From: Sthenelais limicola
Lineage: Eukaryota; Annelida; Polychaeta; Phyllodocida; Sigalionidae
Assembly (NCBI GenBank): GCA_942159475.1
Contig: OW804096.1
Span: forward strand, 37,571,744 to 37,635,743
Direction of reading: 5' to 3'
DNA: 64,000 nucleotides
In this document: positions 1 through 12,700 of the stretch, in pieces
Layout: every line of letters begins with the position of its first letter
How positions within the stretch are numbered: the first letter of the stretch is position 1
Program-made: the position numbers and the translations under genes
The notes under the pieces: generated by a model
The model's input: the letters and a program-made list of their open reading frames with translations, nothing else
Told to the model about the DNA's origin: nothing
The model's database searches: none

Positions 1-604
1 ATTATGCTACAGATTTACCAAAGAAAAACAGTATGTTGACGAGGTTAAAAAAAAGTTGTGGTCATTTGAAGATGACATCACCCAAATTTAGTAATCAAAC
101 AGCATAATCAATAAAAATGAATCCTGAAAAACATGACTACAAACTGCTTTAATAAAAATAAACCCTGTTGATATCGAAAATGGAGCACAAATACATCTCA
201 ACTTATGATGATGATAAACTATTTCAAAGAAAAATAGGAGCCGCTAGGTGGCGTGTGTGATGACACCCGCATATATCTTTAACACAAAGATGATTCAAAT
301 TGTATTATTGTGTCAGACTTTATGACGATAATAGTGCTTTCATTCTTCAAATGGCGGCCATCTTAAAATAAGCTGTCATTTTGATATTTTCAGTAGCTCT
401 TTCACTTCTGCATATTAATAACCATAGTTTGACACCAAGAAAAATGGCCACCATTCAGGAATTGTTGATGGCTAACAGGTTTTTTTAAAAGGTTGGCCCT
501 TAAGGACAGTTCATAGTAATTGTGTTGCTTGTATCACCATTTAAAAGATTAAACGTGAAAAATACACTTATCTTATCATTAATATCATTTTGATTTTATT
601 TCAG
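1..604. other. GT49 intron, nothing recognised
   Basis: AT-rich sequence before the first visible exon. I found no further GT49 exon and no recognisable repeat ends. Confidence 0.5.
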
Positions 605-745
605 GCGTTTTTCCCAGTAAACACATTAAGGAATATAGCACTGCAAGAGTCACCTACTTCAAAAGTCTTTCTGCTTGACTTAGATCTTGTCCCATCAATT
701 GGCCTTCATGACCAATTAAAGGATTACAGGCTACAACAAAAAGAG
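605..745 (+). CDS. GT49 exon with DxD motif
   Basis: The acceptor ATTTTATTTCAG ends at 604 and the donor GTAGAA starts at 746. The exon is exactly 47 codons, phase 0 at both ends. It encodes FPVNTLRNIALQ and then VFLLDLDLVPSIGL. The DLD triplet is the expected Mn-binding DxD of the retaining-fold GT49 catalytic domain (usually DVD or DID in relatives). Confidence 0.85.
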
Positions 746-3700
746 GTAGAATTCTTAAGTTTGTATAAATCAGACATAACAAAGTTCTTTGATTCTGGGT
801 TGTTATTGAGTTCTTGGACATATAATATCATTCAATTTCATCTTTGAGAACAAGATCATGAACAAGGTTAACCAGATACAATGAATCTCCCGACAGTGGA
901 AAATATAAAGGTTGAATAAGTGACGATAATATTATTGTGGCATGAAGAAGGTAATTTGACAAGAATGAAATACAAATAGCATAAATGTTGAATTGCATAA
1001 TAACAACAAACAGTGCAAACCATCACCATAGAGATATATAATTATATGTGGCATCATTGTTAAATTACCTGGAACAGTTCCATAATCGTCTGGGTGTCTA
1101 TAAAAGAGAATATAAGAATATTGAGCTTTCACCACTAGAAGAGAAAGAGAAAAATTTGTTTTTCCTCTCCACGAAAAGTCTTTTCAGTTAAAGCTAGCAG
1201 CCGCGGTCTGAACGTGAGATGCCGTCATGCCTGGTAACATTGGCTCATCAACAATACTTCCAGCTGTTCCCACTTCCTCTTGATTTATAACCGTATTTGT
1301 TGAATATTCCCCGTATTTGGGTACTTCAGATTATTATGTTTAGAGTTCAGGGGCTGATCCATGATTTAATATAAGAGGCACACACAATGAGGCAAATGTC
1401 AAACACCAGATATATGATTAATCAAAATTCATACAATTAAGTATCAGAGGCATGGGGATTAAGCAGTGTGGCCACTGTCGACATAACCAAGATGATGCAA
1501 AGACAATGCAAAGTTGATGTAATGGCCGGTGATGCATGTCAACAAAGAGGGTTATCAGTAGCTGCATTGTCTTTGCAACGACAACCAGACAAAAATCAGT
1601 AACTATAGAACTAATTCTCTTGCTTTTACATATATATAATTGCATCGACTGCAAAATCACATCAGTACAAAATATCAAACATGTTTAATTTAATTTAGAT
1701 CGCCAGTTATGCTGATGTAATTTTCACAATGCCCAGGCAGCACTGCTTGCTGTGCCGATATTAAGTGATGACAAGGTGATGACAAATCGATGAAGATGTA
1801 GTTGATAAGAATTATACAAAAATCTTATCAACTAGCTCTTCGTCAATGCATCATCAACGATTTTGTTGACAGTGGCCAAACTACATTAGCTTCAATTGCT
1901 TGGAATGACCAAATAATGGGACCGAACGTATGCAAATTCTGACATGGTGACCTAGTTTTTTCTTTGAGATTTTATTTATACTGGGATCCCATAACAATAA
2001 TAGTACAATTGTCGCGATCCCAAATACTGCTATTCGATCTAGAAAGCATAACCCCTAGATTGGGTTGTGTGTCTTACTATTAGGCTAGTTGCTTGTACGT
2101 GTATAAATATGGATTGTTCTCATTTTCAATAACAAACACTGACCACCCGCCCGCCCGCCCGCCCGCCCGCCCGCCCGCCCGCCCGCCCGCCCGCCCGCCC
2201 ACTCTCCCTCCCCTCCTACGGTACCCTACCTTGAAATGCTTTTGTTGTAGTGTCTACTACACTTGTTGGTCACACCACCTCTGCTGAGGCATGACCAACT
2301 GCGCTGGTAGTGGTAGTGGATGAGTGTGTGTGTGAATGGGAAGTGTACGGGCATGGGTGACAAGCTTGGGCAGCGGTGCATATGGGTAGCAAAGGGCGGG
2401 AATGGTGGTAAGTTTAAAAGTTCTGTGAGGCTGTTGCTGGGTAAACCTCACTATATCATTGTTCATATGCATTAATAACATATAGATTATGGGCGCAAAT
2501 CCAAGGAAAATGTCCTAAGATGCTATTAGGTGAATATCATTGACGATTTCTATAGAGTGATGTTGAAAAATGGGCAATAAAATAACGTTTTCCTCCTTAA
2601 TGCGTTTACCGATGTATTGGGTACAACATTTTTGGTGCTGAGTAATATGGCCTTCGCCTTTTCATGGAAAAAGCAGTAGTTGCATCTGGTCTAGCTGCCG
2701 CCTAAGATTTGGAACTAATCTTGACGCAGCGCATTCTTCCTGCTATGGTCAAGTGCTAGAGGGGTGGTGCTACAGTATGGTTCTGTGTACTCCAATGTTT
2801 TTTTAAATGTTTTATCCTATCAATGCTTACAGAAACGTGTATATTCAAGACATGAACTAATGTTATATATCAGAAGAATTGCAATCATGTCAGCAACACG
2901 CAGGCCTTAGAATGTCCCTAATTGATTAAAAATTGGCGAAACGGCAGTCGATTGTCTAACAAATGTTTTGTTTTAGCACTGAAACCGGAAGCTTCTTTGA
3001 CCGCTTCTGGGTAGTGGTGGGAGCGACAATTATCACTGGTGTTAAATTCTCACACAACACATTGTAACAAAGATTACGAGAATTCCATAGAATTCAAGTC
3101 AGGCTCCAAAAAGAATGAAAGTAGAATGAAAAATTCAAATAAAGAATATCAAGAAAAATTGTTTTCCTCAAAATTGATTTCCTCGAATTTCCAGAGTTTT
3201 TCATGAATTCATGGCTTTTTCTAGAATATTTTGATGATTTTGTTTTGCTGATTGACAGTGGCAATCTGGATCTAATGGGATTAATAGTGCAATTTTGTTA
3301 TCATTACATTTTTTATTTCAAAAGGATTCCCAAATTTTAAGAAGATGAAACAAAAAAGTGAGATTTCTGCAGGTTCTGCAGGTTTCTGCCGGTGAATAGA
3401 CCACTAAAGGGAGAACTTTTTTTTGTATGGATCTTTCTGTAAGATACGTCGGCTGCAATAGTTCCTTTACATATTTGTAGCCATAGACAGCTATACATCT
3501 GGCCAGCCTTGTTTTTTTTTTATAATTTTCACGCAGCGTATCAACAATTACAATAATGCTTACAACTTGTCATGTAACTGGTAAAATGTCTGGTTTGAAA
3601 AACAGGTCTGAAGTGATATGGGCTCACTAGTGAAACATTCAGTTAAGAATTCCATGGTCTTCTGCCCACTGCTGTTTCTAACTACCATTTAGTGCTATCT

Positions 3701-6700
3701 CTTGTCTAGGTTCTGAGCTAAGGGACTTAAACTAGTTGGTTGGTTGGGTGTGGTTAGGCACAAATCAGGAGGAAGTTACTGCTTGACCTCATTATGAGTA
3801 GTGGGGGTGTGGGGGTTTGAGTTTGTTGGTGTGAATTAAGTTCCTACTTGCCTTATGGTTTGTAAGTTTGTGGTGTTTATGTTTGAAAATAAAAACCAGG
3901 TGGCATGTACTGAGTACATGTACTGAGAGGTGAAATGATGCTCTGGCAAGTGATTTAAGTCAAAAGCTTTCCCATTACAACCCTCGACCACCCCTGCTCT
4001 TGACCCCTCTGTCAGCCTTTGATATAAAATTTTAATGTAATTCTTACAAAACTAAGATTGAAGGATAAATTTACATGAAGTTTATTTCATACAGGCCCTA
4101 GTCATTGCTGCATTTGAGATCCGGACAAATTCAACTATAGAGAAATTCCCAGAAGACAAACTTGAATTACTCAGGATTCTGAAAAAGGGTTACATCATAC
4201 CATTCAAGTGAGTTTGGTCAATTCTGTGTGAGGTTGCTTGTTACATACTGCCAAAATGGGAACAAAATAGCTTGATTTATTTTATTGATTGACGGTTTTA
4301 ACTCATTTAAATGGATGTGAATCTTTTTTCTCCAGAGTGTACAACAAACAATCTGGATATCGAGCCACTGATTACATTCGCTGGCCAAATGCTACAGAAC
4401 CCTACATTGTAAGTAATATTGCAGGAAAGAGACACAAGAGGCATGAATTGTTGTAACTTATAGGTGGAATATGCAATGGAGTCTGAACCTAAAGGCTACT
4501 AAACCCACTACTTCCCGCTACCTCCTGCTACAAAGTAGCTGCCACTTCAAATCAAACATGTTTGATAGAAGCGGGAGCACTCTACACTTCAAAAACGCTC
4601 CAAAAGAAGTGGGGTCCAATAGCACCCATTCCCTTTACTCTCCCGCTTCTGCTCCCACTTCTTTCATCAAGAAGCCGGAGAAGTAGCGGGGAGTAGTAGC
4701 CGGCCAGTGGAACCCAGCTTTTATATGTGATGTGTTTCAGGAAAATGAGTCATAAGTCGCAAAAAATAGATTTTGAGATACCATTATATTTGAAAAGAGG
4801 AGATCATGCAGATTCTAATGGTGGTAAACATTAAGAACATTCAGTAAGTGTTACTATATTTCAAGTTTGATATCTTTATTTCTGAAAAAAGGTTTTCAAT
4901 ATTTGTGGGTGAAAAATAACTAGTAAAGTAGGTAAATGTACCCCATAGAATGGTCTTAGAAATGCATGGATCTATTCAATACACTATCCTGAAATTTGGT
5001 CCATGTATTCATAATACCTAACTGACTAGATACTCCAAGAATGAAAACATACGAAAAAAAAAGATCTTGTGAATAAATGACTTATGAATTTTGCAACTTG
5101 TGACTCATTTTCCTGAAACACATCACATATTATGTTTCATAGGTGGAATATGGGATGGAGTCTGAATCTTATAATAGGTGGAATATCGGATGGATTATGA
5201 AACTTTTCATAGGTGGAATATGAGACGGTGTATGACCCTTATATCATGTTTTATAGGTGGAATATGGGATGGAGTCTGAACTTTATATTATATTTTATAG
5301 GTAGAATATGGAATGGAGTCTGAACCTTATACTATGTCTTATCATATGCGCATGCTATATGAGAGGTGCTATAAGTGGGGTGCTATAAAAATATTCATAT
5401 AGTGCGTACTGTAAAAATGTAGTTGTCTAAAAATAGCTCTGTTGATATGCTTCGCGGAGCTTTGGCTCTCCACTAAGCATGTAAACAAATCCCTGTGATC
5501 GGTAATCCACCCGTGACTCTGGTACTATGATTATAGAAATACATAATAAAAACCACATCATTAAATAGAGCATTAAATCCTCTATTGAATGATATAAGTT
5601 TTATTAATGTAGCTCAAGAAATGGCCGCGATATGAATGTTTTAATTCAACAATATCAGTAGGCCTAAATACTGTATGATCACTCAGTGGGCACTGTTGTA
5701 GGCCTACTAACGGGGTTGTCAGAGAGGCTGTCAGTGGGGCTGTCAGTGGGGCTGTCAGTGGGGCTATCAGCAGGGCAGCGGGGCTCTCTGAGACTTCTTT
5801 AATATTTTTTCAGTGATATCTGATAACATATGATCAAATTTTATGCACATATAATAAATATAGAATGGAACTCGCCGGCAATAATCGAAAATTTATTTCA
5901 CTTGATTCATCCACATAAGCACTCTGCCTACGGATTCCAACGATCTTAACATTTAGGAAAAATCGTGAATCGTGGTCGTGAATGAATAAACAACAACAAA
6001 AAAACTTTATCTCTCAGCCCGATGTGCATGATTGCAACTCTGACCTAGTTTTTACCTGGAAATTTTGACCTGATTTTGACCTGGTGCTTTACCGGTGGAA
6101 ATCGTAAACAGACTTTGTGAGGCTTAAACTTGATTTTACAATGCTCTATGGACCCGATTTATAAATGCACTTCCAATCCTCTCAGAGATGCACAACTAAC
6201 CAGGTTATATAATGCTTTTGAAGCACTCAACGATGCACTACTGACCAGCTGATAGTGCGCAGATAAATTGCACCAGGTGAGGCACTTCCATTGCTCTGTG
6301 TTAAGAAAATAATTCAAAGACAGAGAGGTTTAGTGAATTAATATTTTGGAAGAATTTATAAATACAGCACAGTGGCTTGACCGCCACCTGGTGAAAACAA
6401 GTACGCCACCTGGTGAGAACAGTGGCATAATGCTAGGCCTATGAGGGGAGGGACCATATTTTGATGTTAGAATTCCTGAGTCATGTCTTTCCTCATAGTT
6501 ATATTAGAATTGTATAGTAAACACTTTATACTTATGTAAGCATGTCAGACCTAACCCAACCTATATGTGACGTGTTTCACAAAAATGAGTCACTAGTCGA
6601 AAAATAGATGTTTTTTCAATGTATTTTATTTACAAAATGACTTTGTTTGAATGTTCTCATTTTTAGGGTGGGTATAGCACTGTTGGTTGATCGCAAACAT

Positions 6701-9700
6701 TATGACGTTGTAGTGGTAGGAGATGATATAAATTATGAGTATTCTATGGAAAGTAGGATGCAACAAGCGATAAATCGCTAGAAATGTCGGTAAAAACTCC
6801 GACAAATCGGTAACAGAGAGAGTGTAAAGCCAACTATGTCAGTAATTTTCCGATAGTCTGTATTATGCCCCGACATTGTCGGCAATTTTATTTTTACATT
6901 TGTAAATAATTCTAAAGTTTCTTAAAGTTGGCCGATTTGTTGGCCGATTTATCGGTAAATAAATGATGTGTAGGCCGCTATATCGGCCGCTATGTCGGCC
7001 GGTTGTTGGGACCAATTTTTATTTAAAAAAAATTAAGCCAAATAGTTGGCTAAATGATGAACAATTGGTGGAATTGCTCATTCTTATAAAAATAAGAATC
7101 ACCACCACCTGTGCCGTGTCACAATAATGCATGACAGACCTATTTGCATAGAAATCATTATGCGAGCAATTCCACATTCGTCATTTGGCCATCCATGGCT
7201 GAAAGTTCTTAATTTTTTAGAATTGCTTCTATTGATTTATTATTTTTCGTATATAAACTACACATATTGCTGATGTTATAGACAAAATTGGGAAGGTTAG
7301 TGATGAATGTTGTAGTCAGGGCAGTCTGATAGAATCTGTGATTAGATTTCTGATGATATGGGCACCAAAGATTGGAACATAGTTGTACATGAATGAGGAT
7401 TTAAAAAAAAAAAAAAAATAAAAAAATATGCAAATAATGTTTTAAACTATTGTGTGCATGATAGGCTTCGACATAGGGGTGACATACACTTTTTAGTTTG
7501 TGAAAATATTCCGATTAGAAGGAAAGTTATAGCCAAATAACCAATCTAGTAATGGTAATGATAATGGCAGCGGCAAGGGTGACAGTGAATTGACCCTGTG
7601 CCTATACAAATATGATTAACTGATTATGTTTAGAATATATAAACTAATATATATATAATATTTATTTGCCATCGTTTTCTATTTAAGTTGACTTGAATGA
7701 ATTGTATTGGTTGTTCATGAAGGAAGTACGTGAGATATGTTTAAGTATTTAGAGGCAAAATCTTTAGGCAAAATCCCGCTTACATATCATATATGACGTA
7801 TACATGGGTGCAGGGGGGGGCGTCATCATGTAAGAATATCAATATAAATGTATATATGGGTCAGGTCGCCCAGAAATGCACAATTGCTCTCTGAATGGCA
7901 AATTTAAAACATTGGTATGTATGCTACCCCTAAGCGTTGTTAATTGTACTCCAATTTGATTCTAAGAACGTTATTTCTGCAAAAGAACATTAAGAATATA
8001 TTTTATTGAAATGCTGAAAATAATGGGTTGATCATACGTATAGTAAGACCCTCCAAGGAAGCTAGAGTCTGACATGCATGGAAATGCGGCTTTAGGTATT
8101 TCCATATCACTACAACATCTGGGGAAAAAACACCATTAGGAGTTAAGTATATTTTCTGTAATTCAACCTCAAAGATGGGATTGATGGAATTTGGAGCCAA
8201 TTGTACATTTCTAGGCGACCTGACCCATATGTATAATGTATGTTCTTAGAATACAGCTTACGCTGCGAAGTCGGGCCCATCATCCAGTGGAACTCCCCTG
8301 TTCCTTGAACACCGAACTGCTAAGTCGGACCCCTCATCAGGTGGAACTCCCTTTCATCAACCGTTTCGGCGCGTACCACTACGGTCTCCGGGGGCGCGCC
8401 GACTGAGGTGATCAGACTCAGCCAGGGTCCGACTAGCTCTTCCATGGCTCCTCCCTCTTCCTCCATATCCAGCAGGATGCCTCTTCTGCCCTCCGTCCTA
8501 CTACACCAACTAGCTTCTTTCTGTCTGTTCCAGTGAGGCCTAGGAAGCCCAGTGTTTTCCAGAGGGAGTTGGATGCGAAGCCTCGGCAGCCTACCTCGAC
8601 TGGGAAGTTCCAAGCCTTCCAGTTGTTTCCTAGGCACGCCTCGACCAATCCTTGGTACTTCTCCCTCTTTCTTTCATGGGCTTCCTCCAGTCTGGTCTCC
8701 CATGGCACTGTTAACTCCACTAGAACCACTTGCCTCGTACCTGGAGACCACAGCACAATGTCAGGTCGCAGTGTTGTTATTGCCACTTGTCTTGGGAATG
8801 TTGATCTCCCAGAGACGTCAGCTTGCATCTGCCAGTCATTGGCTGTTGCCAGGATGCCGCTTGGTGGTCTGTTTGAGCTGCCTTTTGTTCCACCTCTTAC
8901 GAAGTTGATAAACTTGGGCCCTTTCTCGATCTTTCTCTTCTTTCTCCGATGTAAATCCAGGGCTGCGCAGATCTCCCGCAGAACTTGGTCGTGGCGCCAT
9001 GTGTAGCGCCCTCCTGTTAGTGCGACATTGCATGCTGACAGCACATGCTCCAGATTAGCTGGTCTTCCACACAACTTGCAGTTTGGATCCTCCGCTAATC
9101 CCCAGATCCTGAGATTACTTGGTGAAGGCAGCACGTCGTAGACCGATCGGAGCAGGAATGATAGTTTATACCCGTCCATCTTCCAGATGTCCTTCCAGGA
9201 CATGCTCCTGGGTCGGGCTTGCTCCCATCTGGTCGATTGTCCTTGCTGGCTCATTCCTACTGCCTTAGTAACTCGAGCCTCTTCCTCTGTCAGTCGCACT
9301 TCTTTCAGGATGAGTTCTCTCTTGCCCCGCTTGCTTGCTGTTGTCCATGAGGCTCTGGGTATTGAGCCAAACCCCAATCTACCTGTTGCGACTGTGCCAA
9401 TAATCTCTTTATGGCGCAGTCGACTCTCGGCGTCCTCAATGGCTGTGCTTGCTCTCCACTTTCGTCCCGTCCTGACATCAATCCTGGCTTCTCGTACCAT
9501 GGTGTCCTCACTATCCCGGAACATCAATGCCTGCCGTGCTTTGGTCACTTTGAACTCCTCTGTGATTGACATTAGTGGTAGTTGCAGTTTGGAGCTCCTG
9601 CTGTACAGTCCAATGCTGCTGAATGACTTTGGCACTCCGAGCCATCTACGTAGGTGATGGTTAAATAGACGCTCTAGGCTCTCAACCCTTGTCATTGGTA

Positions 9701-12700
9701 CTTCATACATTAGCAGGGGCCATGTCATCCTCGGGAGGACTCCGTGTTGGTAACACCATGCTTTGTATCTCCCGGGTAGTCCAGATTTCTCTATGGTGTC
9801 CATCCACTGCATGGCTTTCTGTATCATCTCGTCGATGCTATCCTTGTCCACCAGGGTATCCTTGAACCACTTGCCCAAGCTTTTCACAGGTGCTTCGCTA
9901 AGAGTAGGTATTATAGCATCAGCTATCCTGAACTTGAATCTGTCCTGGACCTTGCCCCACTTGAGTACGACGCTTCTTGACTTACTTGGTTTGAATTTCA
10001 TCCGTGCCCAGTGTATCAACTCCGTTAGATCCTCCAGCATCCATCGGCCCTCTACAACACTCTTTGCTGTGATGGTCATGTCGTCCATGAAGGCTCTTGT
10101 TGGGGGCTGTATTACTCCTGATTCGAGGACCGGTCCTCGGCTCTTTTTCTCTGCCGACTTGACTATTAAATTCATTGCTATGGAGAAGAGGACTACAGAT
10201 ATGGTGCACCCGGTGACGATTCCGACCTCTAGTCGCTGCCAATCTGTTGTGTAGTCTGCAACGGTGAATCGCATGATGAAATTATCGAAGTAGTGTTTCA
10301 GTAGCCCCCTGATCTTCTCTGGGATGTGATACTTCGCCAGTGTTAGGTCTACCAATTTGTGCGGTATACTTCCATATGCATTTGCTAGGTCTAGCCAGAT
10401 CACGGCCAGGTCTCCCTTGTTCTTCTTGATTTCACTGATTATCTTGGTAAGGACGCCAGTGTGTTCCAGACAGCCAGGTACTCCTGGTACGCCTCCCTTC
10501 TGTACTGATGTGTCAATGTACTTGTTTCCCAGGAGATATGCCATCATTCGTTTTGCCAAAACGGCGAGGAACAGCTTTCCTTCAACGTTTAGCAAGGAAA
10601 TGGTCCTGAACTGTCCCAGAGATGAAGATCTTTCCTCCTTTGGGATGAAACAGCCCTCTGCTTTTAGCCATTCTGCTGGCAATTGGCCCCGCTTCCATAT
10701 CACTTTCATGGCCTTCCATAACTCCTTCACGATCCTTGGGCAGTTCTTATAAACCCTGTATGGTACTCCATTTGGGCCTGGTGCTGAAGATGTTCTGGCT
10801 TTCTTGAGGATTGCGTTCACTTCACTGAGCTTTGGTTCTGAGCAATCCAGAGCGTGTGTTGGTTCATCTGGATTCATCAACTTTGGGTGGTCCTCTAATC
10901 CCTGCTCCCTGTCTGGGTCGCTGTGTGTCTTCCTAAGATGTCCTTCGACCTCTTCCTTTGGACAGTCCAGCCTGCCTGATCTCTTATCCCCAAGCAGTTT
11001 CTTTACAAAACCGAATGGGTTTGCAGTGAACTGCCCCTGTCGCTTCATCCTCTCCTTCCTATTCTTCCTTTTGTTCTCTGCCCTCCTCAGTGATTTTATC
11101 TGGTTCCTTGCCTCATCTCTCAGTTGTCTCAATCCATCTTTCTCCTCCTCGCTAGCTTTCAGATAAAGCTTTCTGTATCCCCGCAGTTCTTTCCTCAATT
11201 TTCTGATGGTTTTCTCTCGTCGGTTTTCTTGACTCTGTGATTTTGATGGAGGGCCTCCACTGCTCTTAGGTGACTCTCCGAACCGATCCAATCCCATGGT
11301 GTGTATTATGGTAGATATGGATTTCACCTTCCTGTCTACATTCCCTGCGAGAGTGGTTCCCAATACCTTTGCTACGTCATCATCAAAATTCTCCCATTCC
11401 TTCTTGTCAGATGTTGCCGGCCAGTTGATGCGTGCCTTTGTACTCATGGTTGAGTTGGCTCCTTCTTCCATTTCCAATGGTCTGTTGTTGTTCTCGCCTG
11501 CTGGATATGATGTTTCCCTGCTGCCCGAATCCCTTGACTCGTCTACTTGGAGGCTTTGAGCACTGTGGTGTGTTTCCTGGCCCATCTCCTCCTCCGTCTC
11601 ACCAGAGATCTCTGTGCGTTGTGTCTGAGTAACCCGGGTAGAGCAGCCCATTTTGGTCCGATGTATCTTCAATCCAACTTCATTCTTACAAACTTTCCCA
11701 CACCCACAGATTCTGGAAGAATCAGTGGTCTGTCTCATTGTCCGTGGTTGGTTCCGTTCTACTCCGTGTGTGTCTGCCTGTGGTCGATCATCCTCCCCCG
11801 CTCTCGCACGACCTTGAGGGTATATCTCTATATATCTGTCCATAGCTTGTGTATATGGGTCTCCATCACTGGAGTTGTACGCCGACCTGCCAGGCCATTG
11901 TACCCCTGTTGTCGGCCTGTTCCCGGCAGTCAACAGTCTTTCCTAGTAGTCACCGTCCTTTCCACGGTTGCCAATTAGTCTTTCCTAATAGTCACCAGAA
12001 TATCTGGGTGTGATAGTTCTTAGAATACAGCTTACGCTGCGAAGTCGGGCCCATCATCCAGTGGAACTCCCCTGTTCCTTGAACACCGAACTGCTAAGTC
12101 GGACCCCTCATCAGGTGGAACTCCCTTTCATCAACCGTTTCGGCGCGTACCACTACGGTCTCCGGGGGCGCGCCGACTGAGGTGATCAGACTCAGCCAGG
12201 GTCCGACTAGCTCTTCCATGGCTCCTCCCTCTTCCTCCATATCCAGCAGGATGCCTCTTCTGCCCTCCGTCCTACTACACCAACTAGCTTCTTTCTGTCT
12301 GTTCCAGTGAGGCCTAGGAAGCCCAGTGTTTTCCAGAGGGAGTTGGATGCGAAGCCTCGGCAGCCTACCTCGACTGGGAAGTTCCAAGCCTTCCAGTTGT
12401 TTCCTAGGCACGCCTCGACCAATCCTTGGTACTTCTCCCTCTTTCTTTCATGGGCTTCCTCCAGTCTGGTCTCCCATGGCACTGTTAACTCCACTAGAAC
12501 CACTTGCCTCGTACCTGGAGACCACAGCACAATGTCAGGTCGCAGTGTTGTTATTGCCACTTGTCTTGGGAATGTTGATCTCCCAGAGACGTCAGCTTGC
12601 ATCTGCCAGTCATTGGCTGTTGCCAGGATGCCGCTTGGTGGTCTGTTTGAGCTGCCTTTGTAATGTATCCAGAATAACATTTCTTATCATAATGAGATTG

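Larger units (their letters stand above)
8242..12659 (-). mobile_element. R2/NeSL/Hero-type non-LTR retrotransposon with direct terminal repeats
   Basis: One full-length element (8242-12015) is followed head to tail by a copy of its own last 644 bp (12016-12659). The two copies are offset by exactly 3774 bp with no indels, and their reading frames are identical, so the duplication is recent. TAATGTAT flanks the pair as a unit, but no such duplication lies at the inner junction. This argues for one integration of the composite rather than two separate insertions. The 5' leader (11934-12015) holds two near copies of TTTCCTARTAGTCACC. Confidence 0.8.

Noticed and set aside
2093..2287. Open frame of poly (PPAR) repeats
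   Set aside because: Direct consequence of the CCCG microsatellite.
8533..11978. Many open frames on the + strand across the R2-like element
   Set aside because: They lie opposite the intact 1166-codon polyprotein and reflect its codon composition; none shows independent motifs or exon borders.
11935..12015. Hammerhead-ribozyme-like words (CTGGTGA...GGAAAGACT on the - strand) in the 5' leader of the R2-like element
   Set aside because: The core CTGATGA is changed, stem II would have only three pairs, and no matching stem I or III was found. A covariance-model search would decide.
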